Below, in pieces: positions 22,925 through 35,724 of a stretch of DNA of 64,000 bases; positions within the stretch are counted from its first letter, which is position 1, and every line of letters starts with the position of its first letter. Source of the DNA: Lithospermum erythrorhizon. Taxonomy: Eukaryota; Streptophyta; Magnoliopsida; Boraginales; Boraginaceae. The stretch is taken from NCBI GenBank assembly GCA_019722365.1, contig JADFUC010002162.1, forward strand, positions 103,411 to 167,410. Reading direction: 5' to 3'. The notes beneath the pieces are model-generated. The model searched no databases and was not told where the DNA came from. It was given only the letters and a program-made list of their open reading frames with translations. The position numbers and the translations under genes are program-made.

Positions 22925-23789
22925 GTTTTATTCCACTAGTTTTGATTTTGTAATTTGAGTTAAGATTTCAATTAGATTTTGATATTGGAATTTCAATTTG
23001 ATATTTCTTTTGTTCGATTGTTTGAAACAATTTGATGTTTTTGTTGAAGTGGGTTTAATGCATGATATGACATTCCTATTTTCGACTTTATTTGAACCGT
23101 TTGGAAGCGAACCAAATTGAGCCGACGTTAACCTCGATTTAGACCTCGAACTAGAGCGAAACTTTTTTATTTTGAAGGCTCGAGTTTCGAACCGGAAGCG
23201 AGCGTGGAGTTCGATGTCACCCAGAGGCGAATTCGAACCCGCGTGTCGGTAGGTTGGAAAACTCATTTACATCACTCTTAGTAGTTAGAAGGATCGAGAT
23301 CATGACTCTCGGCAATTTTGAATTTTTTGATTTTATCGAATAGTATAAGATATTTCACATAAAATATAATGATTGGTGCTACACTTAATAGTTGAATAGC
23401 TGTCATTTAAATCGATTTAGTATTTGATATATATTTACTATTTGTTGAATCCGTCAAGCTGAAGGAACATAAATATAAACTAACGGGGGTGTCGTGAACA
23501 AACTAATCTGATCTGAAATATATTTGGAAGAAACCATGAATCATCGGTTTGGGTAAAAATTCCCAATCTTATTTCATTACTAAAATTGGTGAAATAGTTC
23601 AATTGAGCCCATTCAAGTCTATTGAGTCTAACAACACATTGGAGTCATTCCTGGCAAATAACGATATTGATGAGCAATTTGCCTACATACATGATTATGT
23701 ATTTGTTAAAATTCAAATTTAGAATCATGCTGAAGTTATGAAATATGTTGCCTGAGAATTTTGAATATTGATATGTATGAATATGTACA
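22925..23789. repeat. Flank segment F, copy 2 of the duplication
   Basis: Matches 14,025-14,907 throughout with scattered substitutions and small indels. Unlike copy 1, it continues past GAATATGTACA into unrelated AT-rich sequence, so copy 2 has the natural outer flank. Confidence 0.7.
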
Positions 23790-24059
23790 CAAATACACAA
23801 TTCACACGAATATACAACGCATAAATCAAAAGTACATGTAGTTTTATATGGGCTAAATTTCATATGTCAAAAGGTATCTGAATTTTTTAAATAGATACAT
23901 AGAGTTTTTAGCTTTTGAACTTTTTAAAAATGTGACACTTAAACTTTTGTTCCGCCAAATTAAGTATCCACGAGGGTAATTTCGTTAACAAATATCATTA
24001 TACTTATCAAAGTATAAAATGCCATTAAGTATCGACCCCATAAATGCGCGCAAGTGAGC

Positions 24060-24497
24060 GTGGCGTTGACTTATGCAAGAAATTCAAGGTGAGAGATTCG
24101 AGGTGGTGTATCGCTTCCTTAGTTATCAGCGTCGATTGAGGCGAGTTCAATAATTAAAACTTCGTCCCAATAATTTCTTTATAGTTACACTTAAGTCCGG
24201 GGAAGTTATAAATCTATTATAATTTGATTTAGATTGTTTGTGTGTGACATCTTAGACACGATCGACAAAACAATATATTAATTTATGTTTTACCAAACAC
24301 TATATTAATATATAGATTATAAACGATATCACAGTAAGTCATCATATACAATGTCAATTTGAGTTAATCTTAATATGTTAATTGTCGAAAGAATTGTTAT
24401 ACGCATATGAACTTATTATAGTCTTAAATGCGTAAATCGGTTGAACAATCTAATTGTTCAACGGACATGTTGAAATCAACGTCTCATATTTCCAACA
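24060..24497 (-). mobile_element. Fragment of copia-like LTR, minus strand
   Basis: The minus strand starts TGTTGGAAATATGAGA at 24,497. It shares this start, a CAACCGATTTAC block and a GTCTAAGATGTCAC-like block with the plus-strand copy at 43,742. The inner boundary is a guess. No coding region is attached. Confidence 0.4.
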
Positions 24498-25537
24498 TGT
24501 GCCTCCTACATAAATAAATATAGACTTAATCATCTAAACTATTGTTTCTTTTGTACAAATATTCATTGAATATCCTAAAGCCCCTACGAGATACATCCTG
24601 CCTTGTTAGCGCCATATTCACTTTAATCTCTTTGCTTTCAGTTTCCTTTAAAAGAAAGACAACATTAAATATCTATCATAAACAAACTTCAAAATTGAAG
24701 AAATATATTTATTTAATACAAGAAAGGGAACTACATACATATAAGAATATCTAAATAATAAGAATCTACTTGAACATTTGACATTTCTTAGTATCTTGTC
24801 ACGATTCAAGCAAATATAGAAATTAGGTCCATTAAAAAATTAAAACAATGTACCAAAAAGCAATACATGAATAAAATCATTACAGAACAAACCCAACAAT
24901 TTATATAACAATTGAATTAAACAAATAAAAAATAAAAATAAAAATCCCAAGTAAAGCAAATTAACGCAATGTAAAACAAGTGGGAAACACAAAAAGCAAA
25001 ATGCACTTCTAAAATAAAGACAATATACAAAATAGTTAGAAATAAATCTCAAACTAATGTGCATCAACATATAAAATCAAATGCATAAATGTATATCTCA
25101 TGAGAATTCTTAGAGTTGGTGGAGTAGATGAGCATATGAATCTGAGGTCATGATATGGAATTCTCCTGCAAGCATTTTAACTTTAATAGAAACTTGTCAC
25201 AGAACACCAATTGTGGTTCCTTTGAATGTCATCTACATTTTCTTTGTAGATAGCATGGTTGAATAGAATAGCTCGAAATTCGACCAATCTTTAGCACTCG
25301 GCAGTAACGGCTACCCGATCAGCTGTTACAAAAAAGTACTCGTGTCAAGAGTATAAACAAAGGTACAAAACTTACTCGAGATGTGTGATGTATATGTCAT
25401 TCCGAAGTGATCTAATGTCGACTAATAAGTCATTTCATGGCCGATTCAGAGTATGACCAATCCCAAAATTAGTTACATACGTATGACCGTCAGCGAGGAA
25501 AAAGTTCCGCCCCCGAAATGGGAATGGTCACAGAGTT

Positions 25538-25585
25538 ATGAACTTATAATCCGATGATCGAGTCGATTCATGATTATAAGTTCAT
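25538..25585. repeat. Perfect 14-bp inverted repeat
   Basis: ATGAACTTATAATC at 25,538-25,551 and its exact reverse complement at 25,572-25,585, with a 20-base loop. It could be a DNA or RNA hairpin in decayed LTR-like sequence; function unknown. Confidence 0.6.
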
Positions 25586-25617
25586 TCCATTTTCGAACTT
25601 CCATTGAATCGAAAAAA

Positions 25618-25674
25618 GGTATTCTCCATAAAGTTAATATTTTGTTGCGAATAGACAAAATATTGAGAATATCC
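25618..25674. repeat. Imperfect inverted repeat
   Basis: AATATTTTGT (25,636-25,645) pairs with ACAAAATATT (25,655-25,664). Outside them GGTATTCTC pairs with GAGAATATCC with one bulge. It is close to the hairpin at 25,538. Confidence 0.5.
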
Positions 25675-26990
25675 ATACGTAAAAATCGAAATTATTGATG
25701 CGGAACAACGTTAGAGGATGAGAGCGTATATATAATATATAGTAATGTTATACACGTTAGACAACATATACCATGTCTGATAGATTAGTGTCTTATATCT
25801 ACGATAATCGTTAACATAATATAAAATAGTATATTACAATACAATTAGAATATAAAATTATAAATATAAATTTATTGCCTTCGATATACCATAAAACAAA
25901 TTAATTATTTTATTTCCAAGGTGTACATACGAAATACTAGATCCACCGTTTATTAAATATATATATTCATAAATTATTGTGATCCAGAGTCGTATATCTC
26001 AGGCAGTAGCAGTTATATTATTAAATTCTTATAGTCCATAACCCAAATAAAATAAATTAGCCTATCGAACACATAATCCAACAAATTCTTGATCCGTCGG
26101 ACGATATCCAATTTAAGGGTGACTAGCGTCTCGAAGTTCGCACAAATTACAAAACCATACGTCATTGCCCGAAAAAACGGCATTTTAACCCGAATAAAAG
26201 CGAATCGATCCCATGGCGTACAACCAAAAAATCTTAGTGTACCTTTGAAACCACGTATTGTGGCAGCCTTGTTAATCTTGCGTATTAGCCACCATTGGCG
26301 TGATCTTTATTATAAGAAGTCGATACAAAGAGAGGTGGTAGGCAGTGTTGATTAAAAATCACATTATCATTTATCCTTTCAATATATTACTAACTCGATC
26401 AATTTTAATTGACTTTCTGCATATCAGGAACAAATCTTTTGATCTTCAATTGCTCTTAAATTATATTATTAAAGAATTAATATTATGAAAGTATTTTGGA
26501 ACAATTAAATTATATAAATTTTATTTTTAGAATAATGAATAATTAATAATTGATGGTCAAAGTTTAATTTCCAAAAAATCAAGCGATAATTAAAATTAAT
26601 GTATTGGAGGCCGTTCCATACCGTTAGTTGTGAACGATAAGAAATATACATGATCGTGAAATTAGTTAAGTAGTTACTAAATAAACTAAGATTCACATTA
26701 CTCCTACATCAATTTATAAGGAAACATTTGACTTTTGTAGTTTTAACAAGTGTTGGTCTTAATTTATCTTCATTATTAAATGAAAGATTTTAAAAATTAG
26801 GTATATCCCTTTAAAGATGTACATGATATACCTAAGTTAACCACTCATTTAGGTTTTTATTAGTAAGTAAGGGATGCATTGACTTGGTATTATGTATTGC
26901 CCTATATGGATGGGATCTAATGACAACAAAAGGATATCGGGTTAAATTATTTTCACGCTTAGAATTTAGTTTGGAAGAGATAAAATGTTG

Positions 26991-28129
26991 GGTAAGGCCA
27001 GTTGGTTAGTGAAGTGTGCCTGAAGTCACCACAGTGGTTGTCGAATAGGAGGCGGCCATTTTCGTAGCAGTTTCTTGGCCTCACACATTGGAAGAGCAAA
27101 TTTAGAGTGCTTTCTGAGATAACTCTTGTGACCGTTTAGCGTAATTGCATTTTTGTTCCGTTTCATAAATTTATAGTGGTTCTGAGATAGCATTTGCATC
27201 TAATTGATCTTCGTTATCCGCAGGGTTTTGTTGATGAGATGTTCACATCAAGATTAGTGCAAATTATTGCTAGGAGAACCAAGAGAACATTGACAAAAAT
27301 CAATGGTGATCCACGTAAAATAGTTGACACTGGCACATGTTGTGTAGAGTTGATGAAAGCGCCTTTGGCGACTCGTATTCCATGTTGACTACCTTGAACT
27401 TTGAACAGTGGATCGATAGTATTAGGAAGGCTTTATGTATGCCTAAAGCCTTTAGTGGAGGGCTTTTATGTTGGATGTAGGATGGTGATAGGCTTGGATG
27501 GATGTCATACTAGGTTGTGTACAAGCGATTTTAACTTCTGATTGATTTGGATAGCAATAATAAACTTCTATCCTTTGGCATGGCGATGGTGAGAAGGAAA
27601 ATTATGAGGCGTGAAGATGGTTCATGAAGCTTGATTTGATTTGAAATTAGGAATCATTAGAAATATGTAATCATTTAAGACAAGCGAAAGGAAGTAATTT
27701 TATATGCATATTATTTAACACCATTCTATTTAGTGAAATGGCGAACTTGAACTTGCGTATGTGCTTGTTTGAGGCTTGGAAGCGAGTCATTCATGACCTT
27801 GTGCACAGAGGCACACTAAGGAAATTATGTGCAACACGTTTACATGAATCTCGAGAAGGCCGTGGAAGGGTGAGTTATTTAAGAGATGAACTATGAGAGA
27901 TTATAAAGTCATAACAAGATAGACTTTAAGATAACCGCGAAAAGTGAAGGACTTTAATGAATACGCTCATAGTTGGAGTATTGAACCCATCTGGGTAACC
28001 ACTTGATAGTGTGAAACTTCTTTCCATTAAATGTCTATAATATGTTGTGCGATAATGGGGTAAGGTCGTTCAATTCTTTTTTTTAAAATCTAGGGATAAG
28101 CACTGTCGTATGCACAGAATTAATAAGGT
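26991..28129. other. Unassigned sequence upstream of MULE fragment
   Basis: A 64-residue plus frame at 27,194-27,388 and several shorter frames show no known motif. By position this may be the ruined body of the MULE transposase, but I cannot confirm it. Confidence 0.3.
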
Positions 28130-28719
28130 GTAAAAGGTCATGGAAAGGATTAAATATAGATCGTTGCTATGTCTAGGAAATTTGACCCAATATGTGTCAA
28201 GATAAAGAAAATATTGGAGGACAATATCAAGGACTATGTTGGTTACAGATACAAATGGAATGGGAGAGATGGATTTGAGGTTAAGGCACACAATGAGCAG
28301 CATGTAGTTGACATTGGTAGGAGGACATGTAGTTGTGGGGCATGGCTGTTGAGTGGTATCCCTTGTTCACATGATATCCCATGTTTATATCACCTTAAGA
28401 AAAGCTTGCCAGATTATATCAATGATTGTTATAAAATTTCTACTTTTATGTTAACCTACTCTCATGTTCTTAATCATATGAGTGTTGCACATCTTTGGGA
28501 CACCACTGTTGGGATGCCACTTCAACCCCCCACATATTAAGTTGGCTGAAAGGCCAAAGAAGTTAAGAAAAAGGGACAAAAATGAAGGGGTCAAGAAAGG
28601 CAAGACGTAAAGGATGAAGAAATGGGTGATTGCTCATTGTGGTTGGTGTAGACAAACATGCCACAACATAAGAAAGTTCCAGCAAAACAATCTAGACATG
28701 AAGGTGCTAAGGTATACTT
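28130..28719 (+). pseudogene. MULE (Mutator-like) transposase C-terminal fragment with SWIM zinc finger
   Basis: The frame 28,169-28,540 reads RKFDPICVKIKKILEDN, then EQHVVDIGRRTCSCGAWLLSG followed by IPCSHDIPC. This is the CxC...CxH SWIM zinc finger found near the C-terminus of MuDR/MULE transposases and the related FAR1 group. A basic tail follows in a shifted frame (about 28,545-28,690), with KKWVIAHCGWCRQTCHN. The upstream catalytic DDE region is not recognisable, and a VMERIK motif in another frame (28,137-28,160) shows at least one frameshift. Transposition function is lost. Domestication is possible but unsupported. Confidence 0.7.
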
Positions 28720-28789
28720 AAGTCAGAGAAACAGTATGTTATTTTTCCATGTTTGTAGTAGTAAATTAACTATGTTGTTGTTTCAATTT

Positions 28790-29326
28790 TCAGCCTACTA
28801 AGCAAGCAAAAGGAAAGAGGCAACTAAAAAGAAAGAGAAAGTCCACGGAACCTGTTAAGCAGCCCAAGAGAAAGGCCAAGGAACCTATTAAGCAACCCAA
28901 GAGAGAGGCTAAGAATGGTGAAACAAGTGGTGCTGCTGATCCTCCAATTGAGGAGGCTGCTCATCTAGTTGAAGACACTCATACTGCTGCTCCAATTGAA
29001 GAAAGTTGAAGATCCATTTGCAGAAAGAAGAAGAGAAACAGATGCAAGGAGAGGGAAAATAGTTGGTGCTAAGAGAGGAGGCAATGCTTTTAAAGCTCCA
29101 AAACCAACTCCAATTGCATGGGTGGACCACAATGAAGATGATGGTAATGTTGAGATATTGAGCCTCCCAGAGAAACCACAAAATGACAGTAATGTTCAGA
29201 TATTGAAGGTAGTTAAAGACACTATCATTGATCGAAGTGTTTCTCAAAGGGAGACTAAGAGGGTGAAACGTGCTATGGTAAAGTACAAATCTAAACAAGC
29301 CAAGAAGAAGGGGCGCAAAGAGTAGC
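28790..29326 (+). pseudogene. Lys-rich tail of MULE transposase gene, frameshifted
   Basis: After an intron-like AT-rich gap (28,720-28,790, TTTCAG at its end), a frame rich in Lys, Arg and Pro carries an internal repeat (KQPKRKAKEP / KQPKREAKNG) and ends at a stop near 29,010. An overlapping frame continues from there to TAG at 29,325 with KKVEDPFAERRRETDARRGK and a highly basic end (KSKQAKKKGRKE). This looks like one protein tail split by a small indel near 29,000. I assign it to the MULE gene by closeness only. Confidence 0.45.
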
Positions 29327-31094
29327 ATGTTTGTGGGTGCTAATTTTTTGTAATAGACATATCAGTTATGAGATTTTTGGGTCATGAACATTTTAAACAT
29401 ACTACATTATTAGGTTATGAATTATTTTGAACTGTTCGTGTTGTCAACTATGGAAGTTTTGTGAATTTGACAGCATGAACAATTTGGCAGGGAACATTTA
29501 TGGCATTGATAATGCCTGCATCTATTTGTAAATATTGACAATAATATCAACACTTTTGACTATGAATAGAAAAAACATTGGCAGGGAACATTTATGGCAT
29601 TCATTTCATTTGATAGCAATAGTAAATGCAACATCAATTCACTATCAACTAACATTGCAACAACTAAAACACAATAACATTCCACATTTTTCAATTTATT
29701 TCAAAAAATTCAACATGAACTAACTTCATACAAAAACTCAAGAGGTGTAACCCCGAGGACCTAAAGATACATTGTTGATTCACCATTTGGTACACTAAGG
29801 ACAATAACCCTTATAGATAAACATAAGTCCAAACATGTGCCTTTGAGATTTCTTCCAAACACTTTGTAAGCATAATTGTATTCTTGACTCTTTTTGATTT
29901 CTTTTATTCTTTTCATCGATTCTTTAGCTCACATTCTCGGCCTAAATCCAGCATTCTCTCCCGATGCAATTTTATTTATCGATTGTGCAACATGTTTCCT
30001 TGAGGAGATGGAGAATAATAAACCATTCAATCATTAATGCACCACCTTTCGATCCAAATTAATAAATTAGTACCATACCCATTCATAATTGAAATTTAAT
30101 AACAATTATACCCGTACGATTCCGTTGGGCGTACCCAAAATCAGAGCCGGATTATCTTTCGACTTTAGATGTTCTTTTCACGTAATTGACATGATACTTG
30201 CGGTAGATGTTTCGCCCGTTGCTGCTCCATCGACTAAATCGACCTTAATTACTCGACAAAGAGGTTCAATTATTGTTTTGGAAAACTGATTAGTACAGGT
30301 TTATATTCAAAATTTGGGATTGCAAAAAATGTGAAAAAGACGAAATACCGCAATGAATAGTCGTAATCTATTCGTCTTGAAATAAGCGGTAGACTAACGG
30401 TAGGGTGATCGGTGAGACATTTTGAAAGATGGTGATCGGCAGGGGACATTTAAAACATGGGTGATAGGTGATCATTCTTCTTAATTAACCCTTAATTATT
30501 TATCTATTAAATATTTACCTTATAAGAATTTAAAATATTCATTAGTCGTTTCAATTTAGGTGGTAAAATGGAGAATTAGTTACTTATTTAGAAGTGGTTT
30601 CTGAGAATACAGGCGTCAAAGAAAAATAGTCACTTATAAATGCAGACGGAAGAGTAGTATATGCATTCCGTTACATGTGTGTAGTGAGTAGTTACAAAAA
30701 TAAATGAAGTAGTTACAAAAGAGCGTGAGAAGCTACATATTTTTATTTGAGAGTTGTTTCCACATATATGAATTTTGTATGAATGGGTTGCTTTCTTATT
30801 TTTGACTTAAATACGTCATTACTAACGCTCTTAGAGTCGCAGTTCTTAAGGTTCCAATTTGCCTACTGATTTTCAAAAGCATATTTTATCCACTTTAAAT
30901 TTAAGAAAATATTATATTTTTTATTATTTGGCCCACTCTAATTTGTTATTAATTTTAATAAAACCCCTTCAAATTTCATAAAATATAATATTTGTGTTTA
31001 TTTGGCCCACCCTAAAATTAAATTAAAAGTATGCCGCAGCTCTTTACAATGTTGTTATTCATACATCCTTGGCGTGGCCAAGTATGTAATCTGC
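29327..31094. other. Intergenic sequence, no gene seen
   Basis: A 26-bp direct repeat (TTGGCAGGGAACATTTATGG plus CATT) occurs at about 29,485 and 29,577. 30,390-30,480 resembles the GGTGATC/ACATTTAAAACAT repeats at 38,921 and 48,700. The rest is featureless. Confidence 0.4.
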
Positions 31095-31405
31095 TACTCC
31101 TCCCTTTTTTTACTTGTCATTTTAAACATTTGCATTGATTAAGAAAAGAATTACTTTAACATGTATGCCCTTCATTGATTATCCACGAAATATTTGCTTT
31201 TTGATTATTTCATGTTCATCTCTCCTTACTTTTGACTTTATGTTGAAAATAAAGTAGACAATGAATTAAAAAAGAAAAAGAAATATGCTTAATGCTAGGG
31301 ATAAAATAGAAAAAAATTAGATGAAAATGAATTGGAAGTGTAAAATGACAACTTAAAAAAAAACAATAAAGTTTAGCTAAAATAACAAGTATAAAAAAAG
31401 AGGTA
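31095..31405. mobile_element. Stowaway-like MITE, about 310 bp
   Basis: The left end TACTCCTCCCTTTTTTTACT and right end (reverse complement TACCTCTTTTTTTATACTTG) form terminal inverted repeats of the CTCCCTCC type with TA at both borders, as in Tc1/mariner-related Stowaway MITEs. Non-coding. Confidence 0.65.
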
Positions 31406-32636
31406 TTATATCACGGAGTAATATCAGTCGGCTAATGAGGGTGTTCGGCCGGTTGTAGAACGAGCCTCGATCTTGAGGGGGGCACTTTAATCACTGTAGA
31501 TCGGGTTAAGCATTTTTTTCACTTAACTTAAGCATTTTGAAGCACCTGAAAAAAACAAATACAAGACCTCCAATCTAGATTTCGTATCTAGAATGGACCT
31601 CCAATGCATCTGGGGGGCCTCTGTTATTCCAAGGCGTAAGTGGAAAAATTGAAATACTAACTACTTATTCCAATTGAATGTTTTCAATTTTCAACACGTC
31701 AATTAAAATACTAAATGCGCCAATTTTCAAATGAATGGAATTGTATATTAAATGAAATTGATTTTTTAAATTTATATAGTTATTAAATTTTACGTACAAA
31801 AAAAATTATTGATAGAGTGCAAATTTGTATTTATGTCTGAGGACCTCAGTTATTTACAAGGCATTACTAAGTAATATATACTTGATTCAATTTATTCCTA
31901 ACACCTTTTAGTTTTTAGCAAAATCAGCTTTCCTATCTTGAATTGCCTTTAAGGTTGAAAAAGCTATCTTGAATTGCCTTTAAGGTTGAAATACTAATAT
32001 TTGAGTTTGCGCTGAAGTTTTGGAAAGTGTTGAAATTATATCTAGATTAAACTTAAAATTTCAGCTCAATGCCATTCTTATCATAAAAACAAGAACCAGT
32101 TACGTGGTTCCAAATTTGAAGCAACTCTTTTAAAAAATGGAAGGAGGAGCATGTGGTATAGGAGCAATGCGTTGAACTTGAACTCGACCCGACATCTTCA
32201 TGTTATACGGAGTAATACAACATCTTCATGTTATACGGAGTAATAGTTAAACATTATATTAACATATCTCAATGCCTTTGAATAGGCTCCCCTGAGCCGT
32301 CCAAGCAGGATAACTCAAAAAAGGGGTCTCAAAATCTCGATTTTTAGGGTTGGTCAAGAGGGTTCGATATTTTCACTTGCTCCTAGGAAGTGGTGCACAA
32401 AATATAAGTCGAGAGCAACATATCACAGAAGTATATTGAATCATTCTGATAATTCCAGGACTCTTCTCAATACAATATTAAAGAAAATCCGATATAGAAC
32501 TCTATACAAATCACCATCAACATATATATAATATAATAGGGGGGAAATGTATCACCAAAAAAGGAGGAATGATGATCAATTACCGAGTTTTTGTTGAATA
32601 CAGGGAACATGGGTGAGCACTGAGCAGCTGAGATCA
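31406..32636. other. Intergenic sequence 3' of the VAMP72 gene, with two short tandem duplications
   Basis: A 28-bp block at 31,933-31,960 is repeated at 31,964-31,991. A 25-bp block at 32,193-32,217 is repeated at 32,221-32,245. No coding region. The 3' end of the minus-strand VAMP72 transcript should lie just left of 32,637, but I see no clear poly(A) signal choice. Confidence 0.5.
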
Positions 32637-35634
32637 CTAGTTACACTTGAATCCTTTACACACAGACAGAACTATTATGAGAATCAGAGCAATGAGAATC
32701 CCCAAGACAATAAGCTTGATCTTCATGTTCTGAAACCACATTTTCCGTCTCATCTTCGTTCCTTGTGTCTTGAAATCTTGTGCCTGTGTCGTTATCAATG
32801 CATATTAGTGACGGTATCAAGTACCAGTGGTGAATATGAGGAGAGCAATAAGAAATATTTACATCCTCAAAAACTGAGAGCTCAGAATTTCGTTAGAACA
32901 GTGAGGCTTAGGCGGGTCACTGATTGGATTAATTTTTAGTAGTCCAATGAAGCTCATATTACAACTAACCATGTGCAAAGTGTGTTGATGCAAACTTTCA
33001 ATATTTATACAGTATTTAGAAATCATTGGATCTGAAAACATTGGAATCAAAATCTAGTCCAAATCCAAATAGGACATAAGAATATCCTATCAACTCATTC
33101 AAAAAATATGCACCAAATTTTCCAATACTTAATGTCTCCATTGGGATTCTTCTACAGCAACCAAAAATGGATAGGCAAAATATGAAACATGAGGTCATAT
33201 ATTTTACCTGCATGATCCTCGATTCTTTCTTCACCTCAAATTTATTAAATATAATTATTTCATAAGGTTAAATAGAAGCATGACAAGTACTTTGCCATTT
33301 GAGAATAATTGTATATACTACAATGCAAGTAAGGTTAGAAAATCAGATACAGAAACTAGAAAAAAATGCTGCCATATTTACAAACCTGAGAGCGAAGGTT
33401 CTCGGTCTTATCTACAAGAAGCTCGATTTTCTCTCCACGATCGAGAACCTGCAACAACAAAATATTCACATACAAAAGGCAGAACATCAATAACTCTAAT
33501 CTTCACTTGCGAACAATCTTATTAGATCAGCATGCAAAAGCAAAACACTGAAAACTCCTTACCTTCTCAATATTTTCCATCATCACACCTTTTACTTCTG
33601 ATACCTGAGCCTTCACCTTTGAAAGCTTGTTAATCTCTTCTGGGTTATCCACACAATACTGCATCTGCTCCTTCAATTTGGGCCTACAATTGGCATTTCC
33701 AAACTGAATATATTGACAAATCCGAAAACCTTCTGCAATTGATAGATGGATACTATGGTCAATATAATGGAAGAAGGGAATACCCAAATTCTCTGTTCAA
33801 GCTATTAGCAACAGCCGTAGCAGCTTTTCCGCCAGCATACTTCTTGGTAAACTCTTCCTTAATTCTCTCTAAAAATGCTATTGGCAGCTGTCTTCCAACA
33901 GACTCAACGGCAACAACACAGTATGCTGTAAGGGGGAAAAGAATGGGTCAGTCAGTTAGATAATTTGTGGAAAAAGGAAACCTAATTGTAAAACATAATT
34001 CACTAAAACACACCTCAGCTACAAAATGCAGATAAAAATATCAATATAATATTTCCATAAGAAATCATTTAAAAATTTGATTTGCTCCATCCATGGGTCG
34101 AAGTATCAAACAGGCGTGTTATTAGTTTCTGTCTGAAAGGAGTTGTACATTTGCCTGGTGTTTGCCTATTGAAGTCCCAAGAAAAGAATCTTAGGTTTAA
34201 AAGAGAAGTCATAACTAACCAGATCTTGAGCAAAAATGTCTTAAAAATAATTTCCTACTTAAGGCCTCGCATGGGAGCTACTACTTGAGCTCGTTGAGGC
34301 CAGTTCTAGAGTATTGCATAAATACTTTACAAAAAATGGAGGACTAGATCTTGTTCTGGTTCTAACAAATTAGGACATCACGTAACTAAAAGGGGTAATT
34401 GTCACACCAAGGCAATCCAGCATAGTAATCAAAAATCACAATTAATTATTCATGAGTATCAAGTTGGGGATTTGATAGTTGGCTCAGATTTGTCCATATA
34501 GGGTCGTCAGTTTTTCAAGTTCAAGAAAATAACTACTGGAGTCCTCCAAGATGGTTATATTAAGAGCCCTACGGTTCTCCATTGGATGAAATCCATGTAA
34601 TATATACCACATACACAACTATTTCTTGGTCCTCTTTTCCATTAAACAAGGTAGCATAACATTTTACGAACCTTTACACGGTATTTTTCCAATCAAGTGA
34701 CTAAAAACCTATCCTAAAGTCGATGAAAGTAATGTCGAAGTTATTAAAAGCTTAATGTTAATCTAATACTCCGTAATAACTTGGCAAGGATTGTTACTAA
34801 CATTACATCCTTTTGAACATTAAAGTCCTCCAATTAGTCAATTTATGTTATATACTGACGGGTCAGGTATGTGAAAAACTGATGTTACTTAAGAACAAAA
34901 TCGACTCGACTCGATGTTACATACTAATATTTAAATCTAAGACAAACTATATACTAATTACTTAAGTAAAAACACTAAAATACTTCAATAAGTGAACTGA
35001 TATCAGCAGATTCATTAACGAAATCTAAGTTCTCCCTTCTAAAACCAAAAGGTAACATATCAAACACATATACATACATCATAATTAATCAGAACCTTAT
35101 TCATAAAGTAAAATAAGTAACACAATTACAGCAAATATATACAAAAACATAAACACAAAAATATATAAAAAAGCGAATTAACAGTCAAATCACAGTTTTA
35201 CAGATACTCCATTACTCCAAAAGTACATGTTCGACTGAACAGCTACGAACATAATCATGTCCGTCATGCTTTCATTTGAATCAAAATTATCACGTACATA
35301 AGTTCGAAATTTCAAAATACTATATTTGGATATATTTTCAACCAAAGTATTATACAACAAATATTGAAGTTCAAATTATAACAAGTTAACAATTAATTCA
35401 AAACTGGACAAAAAATAAATAAATGAGAGTAATAAAAAAGTAACTGAAGCCATCTTCCACGTGGTAATTAAAGGTGTGACCATCGCAGTTATACGTGAAC
35501 TTATTATTAGTCGCTGGAAGCTTCTGGAGACACTGAGAAGCTATGGAGGTAAAATTCCCAGTAAACTCGGTATATTCAGCCAATACGACTGTGCCACGTG
35601 CCACGAAGCTGTAGATCAATGATTGTTGTCCCAT
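32637..35634 (-). CDS. VAMP72: VAMP72-family R-SNARE (VAMP721/722/726-like), intact, 5 exons
   Basis: Vesicle-anchored SNARE. In plants VAMP72 proteins drive fusion of secretory vesicles at the plasma membrane and cell plate with Qa-SNAREs such as SYP121 or KNOLLE. Exons on the minus strand: 35,634-35,445, 33,925-33,784, 33,683-33,563, 33,448-33,386, 32,783-32,637. All introns are GT-AG and phases join cleanly to 663 nt (220 residues), the usual family length. The longin domain (about 1-110) opens [14 protein letters not shown]. The R-SNARE motif (about 125-185) has the zero-layer Arg at 155 in VLDRGEK. A basic patch RRKMW precedes one membrane helix (196-214) with a short tail ending KGFKCN. 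The first intron is 1.5 kb. The start is the conserved MGQQ. A tandem relative lies 1.2 kb upstream. Confidence 0.93.
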
Positions 35635-35716
35635 TTCAATTGTCCAGTTTGAATGGACAAATAAAATTGAAGAGTTTGGGATGTGTGGGAAGTTGAATAG
35701 TTGGAGTTTTGTGTAT

Positions 35717-35724
35717 GTATATAG
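35717..35724 (-). promoter_or_regulatory. Candidate TATA box of the intact VAMP72 gene
   Basis: CTATATAC on the minus strand lies about 83 bases before the ATG at 35,634, leaving room for a short 5' UTR. Prediction from position only. Confidence 0.35.

Larger units (their letters stand above)
24498..26990. other. AT-rich intergenic sequence, unassigned
   Basis: No recognisable gene. Two clear hairpins are listed separately. A 267-bp frame at 26,089-26,355 (88 residues, basic) matches no family I know and lies in sequence that looks like decayed LTR, so I do not call it. Confidence 0.4.

Noticed and set aside
24840..25070. 76-residue hydrophobic minus-strand frame resembling a membrane protein
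   Set aside because: The composition follows from AT-rich sequence (runs of AAT/AAA read as Phe/Leu/Tyr on the other strand). No family motif or gene context.
26089..26355. 88-residue basic frame
   Set aside because: No recognisable motif and it sits in decayed LTR-like sequence. Open length alone is weak evidence.
29485..29603. Repeated GGCAGGGAACATTTATGG blocks as a possible CRISPR-like array
   Set aside because: Only two copies, no regular spacers, and a plant nuclear context.
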